A DNA stretch of 5,246 bases from Candidatus Bathyarchaeota archaeon. Its GTDB lineage: Archaea; Thermoproteota; Bathyarchaeia; TCS64. Made by a program: the position numbers and the translations under genes. Location: contig DAOVEE010000135.1 of assembly GCA_030669135.1 (NCBI GenBank), positions 1 to 5,246 on the forward strand, written 5' to 3'. This document shows positions 1-5,246 of this stretch, in pieces. Under the pieces are notes generated by a model. It worked only from the letters and a program-made list of their open reading frames with translations, searched no databases and had not been told where the DNA came from. Positions within the stretch are counted from its first letter, which is position 1, and the number at the start of each line of letters is the position of its first letter.

Positions 1-842
1 CTAGCACCGTGGACGCATGCAGTCCTGCGCTGCTAAGAGAGTCTCGGAAACGCGCCGATGAGATGGGGGTGGGTCTACAGATCCATGTCTCTCAATCCGT
101 GGTGGAGTTCCAGGAGATCATGCGCAGGTACGGTAGGACCCCCATCGAGTTTCTCCACGAGGTAGGGTTGTTGGGGCCGGACCTCATCGCCGGCCACAGC
201 ATACTGATCGGCGGTCACAGCAAGGTCGGGTACGCGGACCCTTGGAAACGGGACATCAAGCTATTGGCCCAGACGGGGACAACGGTCGCGCACTGCCCAT
301 TGGTATTCGCTAGGTACGGGATAGCCATGGAGTCGTATGCCAGGTACCTGATGGAGGGGGTGAACGTCGGCATCGGCACCGATACCTACCCGATGGACGT
401 CATCAGAGAGATGGCCCTCGCGGCCACGATATCGAAGATCATCGATGGCGAGCCCCGCGTTGCCACCTCCCGCGATGTCTTCAACTCCGTCACCCTATGT
501 GGCGCCAAGGCTCTCGGGAGAGACGACCTGGGGAGGATAGCCCCCGGCTGCAAGGCAGACATCGTCATCGTCAAGCTGAACTCAATAAACATGTCCCCAG
601 TCAGGGACCCGATCAGGAACCTGGTGATGAGTGGAAACAACAGCGATGTCAACACGGTCATGATCGATGGCAAGATCGTGGTCGAGGATGGCAGAGTACC
701 GGGAATCGATGAGGAGAAGCTGGCCGAGAACCTCCAGAGAGAGCAGGAGAGGGTGTGGGACATGCTGCCCTCCCACGACGTGTTCGGTAGGACCATCGAC
801 GAGATCACCGTACCATCGTTCAAAGAATGGGAAGAACCATAG
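1..842 (+). CDS. Amidohydrolase-superfamily protein (ATZ/TRZ/SAH-deaminase-like), 5'-truncated by window edge
   Basis: The reading frame is open to the left edge (codons before the GTG at 9 read Ser-Thr), so this is the C-terminal ~280 residues of a protein of probably 430-480. The N-terminal HxH metal motif would lie outside the window. Counting from the GTG at 9, the TIM-barrel metal and catalytic landmarks are H26 (IHVSQ, strand 5), H63 (AGHS, strand 6), H95 (VAHCP, strand 7) and D125 (GTDT, strand 8). After these comes the usual C-terminal beta segment (GRIAPGCKADIVIV, then MIDGKIVVEDG) that rebuilds the composite beta domain. The family hydrolyses C-N or C-Cl bonds of heterocycles and nucleosides (SAH/MTA deaminase, guanine deaminase, triazine hydrolases). 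Oddities: the HxxE glutamate used for proton transfer in most members is Gln (Q29), and the usual HNPxSN is HCPLVF. The substrate is therefore uncertain. It is followed by two ureohydrolase genes on the same strand. Superfamily call is firm; deaminase versus other hydrolase is open. Confidence 0.85.
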   Translation, partial: STVDACSPALLRESRKRADEMGVGLQIHVSQSVVEFQEIMRRYGRTPIEFLHEVGLLGPDLIAGHSILIGGHSKVGYADPWKRDIKLLAQTGTTVAHCPLVFARYGIAMESYARYLMEGVNVGIGTDTYPMDVIREMALAATISKIIDGEPRVATSRDVFNSVTLCGAKALGRDDLGRIAPGCKADIVIVKLNSINMSPVRDPIRNLVMSGNNSDVNTVMIDGKIVVEDGRVPGIDEEKLAENLQREQERVWDMLPSHDVFGRTIDEITVPSFKEWEEP

Positions 843-883
843 ATCCGTTTTCCAACCTCTTCCTGTTCAGACTCCCGCCTACG

Positions 884-901
884 CGCGCGTTAAATCGATA
901 G
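884..901 (+). promoter_or_regulatory. Upstream motif shared with the next ureohydrolase gene (candidate operator/promoter)
   Basis: The order here is CGCGCGT (884-890), two bases, AATC (893-896), one base, ATAG (898-901). The same order with nearly the same spacing occurs upstream of the second ureohydrolase at 2006-2024. The CGCGCGT is the right part of a perfect palindrome (881-890), as expected for a dimeric regulator. AATCGATAG could itself act as the TATA box, giving a leader of about 18 bases before the ATG at 941. The similarity is directly visible; the regulatory role is inferred. Confidence 0.4.
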
Positions 902-907
902 TGAATG

Positions 908-916
908 TTATTTATC
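908..916 (+). promoter_or_regulatory. TATA-like box for first ureohydrolase, compatible with a leaderless transcript
   Basis: TTATTTATC is centred about 29 bases upstream of the ATG at 941. Archaeal transcription starts about 25-27 bases downstream of the TATA centre, so a transcript from this box would begin at about 938-941, on or just before the start codon (leaderless). It competes with the upstream box at 890-901. Confidence 0.45.
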
Positions 917-940
917 TTCAAGTGAAGTTCTACTGGGCTG

Positions 941-1996
941 ATGTTCATGGTTTACCCGAAGTGGAGTGAGATCAGAGATTCCCTGCTCAAAGGAAGAAAC
1001 GTCCCGATGATCGAGTCCGACATGCCGACCTTCATGGGAGTGCCCCACGCACAAGGTCCAGAGGACCTCCGGGGAGTCGATGTCGCCATCATCGGTGCCC
1101 CCTACGTGGCGAGCTGGGGGCCTTACAGCGGCGTCAGCAAGGAAGAGTGGATCGCGTCCCCGAAGAGGGTCAGGCAGCAGTCAGTCAAGTACTGGTCAGG
1201 TTACCTCCAGGAGTTCGACATGGACGTATTCGAGCACCTCAAGGTGGTCGATTTAGGTGACGCCGATATTCCCCCGGAAGTCATCGACAGCCCCACCGTC
1301 AGCAACATACTCGCCGCCCAGCGTGCCGTCGAGGCTAAGGTGAATTGGGCTCTCGACGTCGGAGCCGTCCCGATCGTTTTAGGTCAGAACTCGCCGTGCG
1401 GCTCCTACGCCATAGCGAAGCCGGTTGCCGAGAGGACCGAGGGCAACGTCGGCGTGATCAGCCTCGATACCCACTGGGACAACGAGCCCCTGGACAGGCT
1501 CACGATGGACCCGAGGATCGCGGGCTCGGGGAGCTGGAAGGCGAAGATGTATGAGTTCCATGGGAACATGCTCCCGGGGAACCTCGTCGAGATCGGTGAA
1601 AGGGGGATGAGCGGCGGGCGGCGGGAGAACATCAAAAAACTCCTCGATGAGGGCGCGCACTTCTATCCCATGTGGGACATCAGGCAACAGGGCATCGAGT
1701 GGCTCTGCGGCGAACTCGGCAACGCCTACGATGGGACGGAGGCTGTGTATGTCCACTTCGACATCGATGTCATAGGCGGCGCCGGCCCAGCCCCGGGCGA
1801 CCTCCTCGGCACTCTTGCGGAGCCCATGGGGATGACAGACTACGAGCTGCTCAGGATCTCATACGAGGTCGGGAAGAGGGGGTTCGACGCCCTCTCGTTT
1901 ATCTGCATTCCCCCAGGGTCTGCGGTGATATACCGCCTTATCGTATACGTCATAATGTACATGTTGGCGGGGAAAGTTCACTCTAAGATGGAATAA
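941..1996 (+). CDS. Divergent ureohydrolase-family protein lacking key metal/catalytic residues (possible non-catalytic subunit)
   Basis: 351 residues with the arginase/agmatinase fold order. The N-terminal GVDVAIIGAPY (45-55) matches the family's GVDVAIVGVPFD. The DxHxD motif is present (D176, H178, D180 in SLDTHWD), as are the DxD aspartates (D274, D276 in FDIDV) and an HGN (H207) at the expected HGT place. Two essentials are gone: the GGDHS motif, which supplies a metal-binding His, reads GQNSP (148-152), and the catalytic VEV glutamate near the C-terminus is replaced in ALSFICIPPGS (317-327). The DP after DxD is GG (279-280). The frame is intact and the rest well kept, so this is not simple decay. 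It is 61 bases upstream of a canonical ureohydrolase gene, suggesting a partner subunit; a hydrolase with altered metal use is the alternative. The start at 941 fits the promoter; ATG at 947 is also possible. No Shine-Dalgarno is seen. Confidence 0.85.
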   Translation: MFMVYPKWSEIRDSLLKGRNVPMIESDMPTFMGVPHAQGPEDLRGVDVAIIGAPYVASWGPYSGVSKEEWIASPKRVRQQSVKYWSGYLQEFDMDVFEHLKVVDLGDADIPPEVIDSPTVSNILAAQRAVEAKVNWALDVGAVPIVLGQNSPCGSYAIAKPVAERTEGNVGVISLDTHWDNEPLDRLTMDPRIAGSGSWKAKMYEFHGNMLPGNLVEIGERGMSGGRRENIKKLLDEGAHFYPMWDIRQQGIEWLCGELGNAYDGTEAVYVHFDIDVIGGAGPAPGDLLGTLAEPMGMTDYELLRISYEVGKRGFDALSFICIPPGSAVIYRLIVYVIMYMLAGKVHSKME

Positions 1997-2005
1997 TCAG
2001 CATCA

Positions 2006-2024
2006 CGCGCGTAGAATCTTATAG
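2006..2024 (+). promoter_or_regulatory. Second copy of the shared motif, including the TATA-like box of the agmatinase-type gene
   Basis: The order is CGCGCGT (2006-2012, inside the palindrome ACGCGCGT 2005-2012), two bases, AATC (2015-2018), two bases, ATAG (2021-2024). This mirrors 884-901. TCTTATAG (2017-2024) is a reasonable TATA-like box; a start about 26 bases on (about 2047) leaves a leader of about 10 bases before the ATG at 2058. The second ureohydrolase may thus have its own promoter as well as read-through from the first. Confidence 0.45.
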
Positions 2025-2057
2025 ATCTTCGACCCTCTGGAGAGTGAGCGATACCCC

Positions 2058-3014
2058 ATGGTGAAGTATAGACCTGTGGATCCCCGGGAGTCCCCGAGGT
2101 TCGCCGGCATCAAGACGTTCATGCGCCTCCCCCACGTCACGACGACCGAGGGAGTCGACGTCGCCATCGTCGGTGTCCCCTTCGACACGGGGGCTTCCTA
2201 CAGGGTGGGTGCCAGGTTTGGGCCGGAGGCGATCCGGAGCGTCTCGGCCCTGCTGCGCCACCACAACGAGGTCCTGGACGTGAGCATCTTCGACCACTGC
2301 TCCGTTGTGGACTACGGCGATCTGCCCGTCAACCCAGGCTACATCGAAGACTCGTACAAGATGATAGAGGAGGGCCTCCTCCCCATACTTGATGGCGGGG
2401 TGACCCCAATAATGCTTGGAGGCGACCACTCGGTGACCCTCCCGGAGCTCAGAGCCATGGCCAAGACGCACGGACCCGTCGCCCTCATCCACTTCGACTC
2501 CCACACGGACACGGGGGACAAGAGGTTCGGCCGCAAGTACACCCACGGGACCCCCTTCAGAAGGGCGGTCGAGGAGGGGCTGATACTGGTCGACCACTCC
2601 ATCCAGGTCGGGATGAGGGGCTCCATCTACTCCCGGGACAGACTCGACGACGCGAGGAACATGGGGTTCGACCTCGTCACCACAGTGGAGGCTCAGGAGC
2701 AGGGCATCGGCGACCTTATTCAGAGGATACGAGACCGCACCGGGGCCGCCAAGGCTTTCGTCACCTTCGACATCGACTTCGTGGACCCGGCCTATGCCCC
2801 GGGGACCGGCACCCCCGAGGTGGGAGGGTTCACGAGCAGTGAGGCGCTGCGTGTCGTGAGGGGGATGAAGGGTCTGGATCTGGTCGGCTTCGACCTTGTC
2901 GAGGTCCTACCCCAGTACGATCCGTCAAGAATCACGGCGCTCCTGGCAGCCAACATCGTCTACGAGTTCATCTCGCTCATCGCTCTGAGGAAGAAGTTGG
3001 CATCAGAGGGATAA
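2058..3014 (+). CDS. Ureohydrolase of the agmatinase/guanidino-acid hydrolase group, complete active site
   Basis: 318 residues, the usual length for agmatinase-like enzymes, which hydrolyse a guanidino group to urea plus an amine using two Mn or Ni ions in the cytoplasm. All signature residues are visible: GVDVAIVGVPFD (32-43), GxRxGPEAIR (51-60), GGDHS with metal-binding H124, the DSHTD metal motif (D147, H149, D151), HGTPFRRA with H163, the second metal motif FDIDFVDP (D238, D240) followed by APGTGTPEVGG, and catalytic E282 in VEVLPQYD. The DSHTD serine replaces the more usual alanine. Motifs do not separate agmatine, guanidinobutyrate, guanidinopropionate, guanidine or alkylguanidine as substrate, so I give no symbol. 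The ATG at 2058 fits: GAGTGA at 2042-2047 is a possible weak ribosome site and homology begins soon after. The degenerate paralogue lies 61 bases upstream. Confidence 0.93.
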   Translation: MVKYRPVDPRESPRFAGIKTFMRLPHVTTTEGVDVAIVGVPFDTGASYRVGARFGPEAIRSVSALLRHHNEVLDVSIFDHCSVVDYGDLPVNPGYIEDSYKMIEEGLLPILDGGVTPIMLGGDHSVTLPELRAMAKTHGPVALIHFDSHTDTGDKRFGRKYTHGTPFRRAVEEGLILVDHSIQVGMRGSIYSRDRLDDARNMGFDLVTTVEAQEQGIGDLIQRIRDRTGAAKAFVTFDIDFVDPAYAPGTGTPEVGGFTSSEALRVVRGMKGLDLVGFDLVEVLPQYDPSRITALLAANIVYEFISLIALRKKLASEG

Positions 3015-3067
3015 GACGCAGCACGCCGAGACAAGTTTTAATCAATTCAGAAGTCAAGGTTCAAGAA
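3015..3067. other. Convergent intergenic gap between ureohydrolase and tRNA-Cys
   Basis: This 53-base gap separates the + strand gene block from the - strand tRNAs. It contains GTTTTAATCAATTC (3035-3048), the only T-rich run after the ureohydrolase stop, which might terminate + strand transcription in the archaeal oligo-U manner. No hairpin of note was found. The terminator role is a weak inference. Confidence 0.3.
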
Positions 3068-3143
3068 TGGAGCCGGGCGAGGGATTCGAACCCCCGTGGA
3101 GCCGCTCTGCAGGCGGCCGCCTAAACCGCTCAGCCAACCCGGC
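3068..3143 (-). tRNA. tRNA-Cys (GCA), CCA encoded
   Basis: Reading the - strand from 3143, the acceptor stem GCCGGGT pairs with GCCCGGC (one U-G pair), followed by discriminator U (3071) and an encoded CCA (3068-3070). The anticodon stem GCCGC/GCGGC closes the loop CTGCAGA, giving anticodon GCA for cysteine. The T arm is GGGGG-TTCGAAT-CCCTC. U73 is the known cysteine identity base, supporting the assignment. The body is 73 nt with no intron. It lies 41 bases downstream of tRNA-Pro on the same strand. Confidence 0.96.
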
Positions 3144-3167
3144 AGCAAGACCTAGTCTAATAGCGTG

Positions 3168-3176
3168 ATTTTAACC
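3168..3176 (-). promoter_or_regulatory. TATA box of tRNA-Cys
   Basis: On the - strand this reads GGTTAAAAT, with a purine-rich ACAAAG just upstream resembling a BRE. The AT core is centred about 28 bases before the first tRNA base (3143), the normal archaeal TATA spacing. tRNA-Cys therefore probably has its own promoter within the 41-base gap rather than depending only on tRNA-Pro transcription. Confidence 0.55.
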
Positions 3177-3184
3177 TTTGTGAT

Positions 3185-3261
3185 TGGTGGGACCGCCCGG
3201 ATTCGAACCGGGGATCACGCGGACCCAAACCGCGTATCGTACCAAGCTTGACCACGGTCCC
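3185..3261 (-). tRNA. tRNA-Pro (UGG), CCA encoded
   Basis: Reading the - strand from 3261, the acceptor GGGACCG pairs fully with CGGTCCC, followed by discriminator A (3188) and encoded CCA (3185-3187). The anticodon stem CGCGG/CCGCG closes the loop TTTGGGT, giving anticodon UGG for proline. The T arm is CCCGG-TTCGAAT-CCGGG. The body is 74 nt with no intron. The gene sits between the phosphoglycerate kinase stop (3303) and tRNA-Cys, all on the same strand. Confidence 0.96.
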
Positions 3262-3286
3262 AGCGCAAACCGTATCGGATGAGGGG

Positions 3287-3295
3287 CTTTTAAAG
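3287..3295 (-). promoter_or_regulatory. TATA box of tRNA-Pro
   Basis: CTTTAAAAG on the - strand is centred about 30 bases upstream of the first base of tRNA-Pro (3261). It lies only 7 bases beyond the phosphoglycerate kinase stop codon, so the tRNA promoter abuts the end of the upstream gene. The spacing matches the tRNA-Cys box. Confidence 0.6.
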
Positions 3296-3302
3296 AGATC
3301 GG

Positions 3303-4517
3303 CTACCCGTGCCGCCGCTTCGACTCTTCCAGGGCCGCCACCACGGGCAGCGTCTCCCCTGCCAGCATGCTGAGCATGGCTCCTCCGCCTGTGCTGACAT
3401 GGCTCATCTCCTCGTTTATCCCGAGCATGGAGGCCATTCCTCCCAAGTGTCCTCCTCCGACGACGGTGTAGCCTTTGCAGCGCGCCATGCAGCGTAGCAG
3501 CTCCTTTGTGCCGATGTCGAAGCCGCGGCGCTCGAACATGCCGAGGGGCCCCTCCGCGACGACGGTGCCTGCCCTGATGATCCTGCTGCTGAACTGGGCG
3601 ATGGTGTTGAGGCCGATGTCGTAGATGTTGGTCTCGTCGGTGATCTTGCCGGCGAATATCTCGACGCGCTCCCGGTTCACGTCGAGGGCCACGTCCACCG
3701 GGAGAACTACCTTGCCGGGGAACTCCTCCAGTATGGTCTTTGCCTCGTCCACGAGCTTCCTTCCCTCCTCGTCCAGCTCCTCGTAGTGGTGCCTCATTCC
3801 TCCCTCCGCCATGTGGAAGCTGTTCCTGATGAGGCCGCCTATGAGTATGCTGTCCGCGATGTCGTCACTGAGCACCCGTTTTATCGCGGGTAATCTGTCG
3901 TCCACCTTGGCGCCGCCGAGGAGGTAGACGGCGGGCCTCGCTGGGGTTTCCAGCACCATGTTCAGGGCCTGAAGCTCTCTCTCCATGAGCCTCCCCGCCA
4001 CCATGGGCGTGGTGTTGCTGAGCCCCACCAGGCTGGGCTGGCTCCTGTGGGCGGCGGCGAAGGCGTCGTTGACGAAGAGGTCCACGAGAGGAGCCATGGT
4101 CTTCACGAACTCCGTGCCAGCCAGCTCCTCGGCGGGCGCGATCCTGTTCTCCTCCTCGAGCATCCTCACGTTGTTGAGGACGAGGATCTCTCCAGACTTG
4201 AGGGCCTTGATGGCGTTCTGCGCCTCGTCGCCGATGATGTCGCTGGTGTATTTGACCTCCTGCTCCAAATACATCTGCAGTACCCTGGCATGCATCTCCA
4301 ACCCAGTGAAGTCGTACCTGCCCGGCCTGCTCTGGTGGGCGCCGAGCACAACCTTCGCCTCCCTCAGGTCCTTGATGGTAGGCACCACTGCCTGGATCCT
4401 GGAGGCGTCGAGGATCCTCTTGCTGGCGGGGTCGAGAGGGATGTTGATGTCCGCTCGGAGAAAGACGGTCCTCCCGGCAACATCCACGTCGTCAAGGGTG
4501 AGAAAGTCGTAGACCAT
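3303..4517 (-). CDS. pgk: Phosphoglycerate kinase, archaeal type
   Basis: 404 residues, the usual archaeal length. The enzyme interconverts 1,3-bisphosphoglycerate + ADP and 3-phosphoglycerate + ATP in glycolysis/gluconeogenesis in the cytoplasm. The N-terminal 3PG-binding domain shows FLRADINIP (19-27, the PGK signature with D23 and N25), DASRI with R40, the archaeal HQSRPG (61-66, in place of bacterial SHLGRP), NNVRMLEEE (115-123) and DAFAAAHRSQPS with R158. The C-terminal nucleotide domain shows LLGGAKVDD with K204, GPLGMFE (323-329), GGGHLGG (354-360, where bacterial enzymes have GGGDT) and STGGGA (375-380). No residue is unexpectedly missing. The ATG at 4517 is right because the N-terminus aligns with archaeal enzymes (FLTLDDVDV). 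The leader is short with no clear Shine-Dalgarno. Downstream on the same strand are the two tRNAs. Confidence 0.98.
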   Translation of the reverse strand: MVYDFLTLDDVDVAGRTVFLRADINIPLDPASKRILDASRIQAVVPTIKDLREAKVVLGAHQSRPGRYDFTGLEMHARVLQMYLEQEVKYTSDIIGDEAQNAIKALKSGEILVLNNVRMLEEENRIAPAEELAGTEFVKTMAPLVDLFVNDAFAAAHRSQPSLVGLSNTTPMVAGRLMERELQALNMVLETPARPAVYLLGGAKVDDRLPAIKRVLSDDIADSILIGGLIRNSFHMAEGGMRHHYEELDEEGRKLVDEAKTILEEFPGKVVLPVDVALDVNRERVEIFAGKITDETNIYDIGLNTIAQFSSRIIRAGTVVAEGPLGMFERRGFDIGTKELLRCMARCKGYTVVGGGHLGGMASMLGINEEMSHVSTGGGAMLSMLAGETLPVVAALEESKRRHG

Positions 4518-4553
4518 TAAGGTTACCGGCGAGTGCTGAATACGTCGCGTCCG

Positions 4554-4566
4554 CTATAAAAATATG
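4554..4566 (-). promoter_or_regulatory. TATA-like box of phosphoglycerate kinase
   Basis: The - strand reads CATATTTTTATAG, the most AT-rich stretch in the 92-base gap before pgk. Its centre is about 42 bases upstream of the ATG (4517), predicting a start near 4533 and a leader of about 16 bases. The leader contains only a weak GGT where a Shine-Dalgarno would sit. This suggests pgk is transcribed separately from the deacylase gene upstream. Confidence 0.55.
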
Positions 4567-4609
4567 CTCAGCTACGGGCGTCTACATAGTCAAAAGGCTT
4601 TGCGTCCAT

Positions 4610-5246
4610 CTATGTCTCGGTGACCCAGCAGAGGGTGTCGCCCTCGTTGACGCTGTAGTGAACCCTAAGGAAGCTTACCACCCCCTTGAGTGGCGCTGTG
4701 GCGACTTGGAGGGGCTCCCCGTGGAGATCAGAGACTATGCCGAGGAGTTCCCCCTCCTTGACGCGCTGACCTGCCTCGACTTTCCGCCTCCAGAGCCCTC
4801 CACTCTTGGCATACACACGCTGGGTCGGAGGGTCCACCCGCTGGTCGCCCAGGGCGGCCTCCTCGTCCATCATCCCTATGTGGCGCATGAGGTTCCTAAG
4901 GCCCATGTAGTGGTAGAGTACGTCGTCCTCCCTGATGGGGTAGGGCGCCCCGCTCTCGGTCATTATGCATGGTATGCCGTAGAGCCTGACGGCCTCCCCA
5001 GTGTTTCCGGAGATGTCGGTGGTCTCTATGTAGTCGCAGTCGAAGCACCGGGCCATCTCGGTCATCTTGTTGGTCAGATTCTCGTCGTCCGTCCTGTAGA
5101 TGAACATGCCATGGGTTGCGTCCTCGCCCAGGTCCGCGCTGTGGCAGTCTACCAAGTAGTCTGACTTGCTTACGAAGCTGTCGAAGACGGCGTGGGCGAC
5201 GCGGCGCGTCATGGAGCCCTCGGGGTCTCCGGGGAACACCTTGTTC
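4610..5246 (-). CDS. Succinylglutamate desuccinylase/aspartoacylase-family zinc deacylase (M14-like), N-terminally truncated by window edge
   Basis: The frame stays open past the GTG at 5237-5239 (Asn-Lys precedes it), so the true start is beyond 5246 and the N-terminal HxxE zinc ligands are not visible. Roughly 210 C-terminal residues are present. Counting from that GTG: the start of the visible part matches the NRxFPG...GS substrate motif (here N-K-VFPGDPEGS), then DYLVDCHSADLG with the third zinc ligand H33, then the catalytic glutamate E95 in IMTESGAPYP. A C-terminal beta-rich domain (GGLWRRKVEAGQRVKEGELLG, about 147-167, then APLKGVVSF) resembles the lipoyl-like module of this family. 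These enzymes release a carboxylate from N-acylated amino acids or similar amides; the substrate here is unknown. The Lys in place of the usual substrate-binding Arg of NR is worth noting. Same strand as pgk, 92 bases upstream of it, but an intervening promoter argues against a tight operon. Confidence 0.87.
   Translation of the reverse strand, partial: NKVFPGDPEGSMTRRVAHAVFDSFVSKSDYLVDCHSADLGEDATHGMFIYRTDDENLTNKMTEMARCFDCDYIETTDISGNTGEAVRLYGIPCIMTESGAPYPIREDDVLYHYMGLRNLMRHIGMMDEEAALGDQRVDPPTQRVYAKSGGLWRRKVEAGQRVKEGELLGIVSDLHGEPLQVATAPLKGVVSFLRVHYSVNEGDTLCWVTET

Larger units (their letters stand above)
843..940 (+). other. Intergenic gap with promoter elements for the first ureohydrolase
   Basis: This 98-base gap is more AT-rich than its flanks. 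It begins with a pyrimidine-rich stretch (about 847-865, with TTTT at 848-851) that could end transcription of the amidohydrolase, a weak suggestion only. It then contains a perfect 10-base palindrome, ACGCGCGCGT (881-890), and two TATA-like stretches (890-901 and 908-916). No ORF or stable RNA is apparent. Confidence 0.5.

Noticed and set aside
386..823. 145-codon - strand frame over the amidohydrolase
   Set aside because: The sense frame carries conserved amidohydrolase motifs throughout; the antisense product has a biased composition and no homology I recognise.
1379..1420. Loss of GGDH in the first ureohydrolase as a sequencing frameshift
   Set aside because: The frame before (PIVLG) and after (SLDTHWD) is the same and collinear with the family, so no compensating frameshift is needed; the substitution looks genuine.
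1379..1756. 125-codon - strand frame inside the first ureohydrolase
   Set aside because: Antisense shadow of a continuous ureohydrolase frame, with no start context or domain.
2078..2088. Adjacent BamHI and SmaI sites resembling a cloning polylinker
   Set aside because: The bases encode the N-terminus of the ureohydrolase in frame (VDPRESPRF) and continue into native sequence, so this is coincidence rather than vector.
2019..2597. 192-codon open frame on the - strand over the second ureohydrolase
   Set aside because: It is antisense to a gene with full family motifs and its translation shows no recognisable domain; long antisense frames are expected in GC-rich coding DNA.
3068..3261. Introns in the two tRNAs, common in archaea
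   Set aside because: Both fold to standard lengths (73 and 74 nt before CCA) with 7-base anticodon loops; there is no room for an intron.
4047..4520. 157-codon and overlapping 175-codon + strand frames over pgk
   Set aside because: Both are shadows of the certain pgk gene, of low complexity with no domain features.
1..5246. CRISPR array, transposon ends or long direct repeats
   Set aside because: No regularly spaced repeats, transposase-like frames or long terminal inverted repeats were found on reading both strands.

Overview
The window is archaeal chromosome, GC-rich in its genes. The phosphoglycerate kinase is the archaeal type. The intergenic gaps carry AT-rich TATA-like boxes about 26-30 bases upstream of expected transcript starts. 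The translation starts mostly have short leaders and no strong Shine-Dalgarno. Both tRNAs encode their CCA ends. I cannot place the lineage securely from five proteins and two tRNAs.

Layout. The left half (1-3014) is on the + strand and looks accessory or catabolic. It holds the C-terminal part of a metal-dependent amidohydrolase (ATZ/TRZ/SAH-deaminase-like), then two adjacent ureohydrolase (arginase/agmatinase) genes. The first ureohydrolase (941-1996) has lost the metal-binding His of the GGDH motif and the expected catalytic Glu. The second (2058-3014) has the full canonical active site. The right half is on the - strand and mostly core: tRNA-Cys(GCA), tRNA-Pro(UGG), phosphoglycerate kinase, and the C-terminal part of an AstE/aspartoacylase-like zinc deacylase that runs off the right edge. 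The + and - blocks converge at about 3015-3067.

How the genes may work together. The amidohydrolase and the ureohydrolases all cleave C-N bonds, so the left half reads as a nitrogen-compound (guanidino, amidino or cyclic amide) utilisation locus; the substrate cannot be read from sequence. The most interesting point is the complete-plus-degenerate ureohydrolase pair. It parallels the heteromeric ureohydrolase architecture known from metformin/dimethylguanidine hydrolases, where only one subunit type carries the metal site. The two ureohydrolase genes also share an upstream motif (CGCGCGT, then AATC, then ATAG) at their promoters, which suggests coordinated expression. No CRISPR array, insertion sequence or rRNA was seen.
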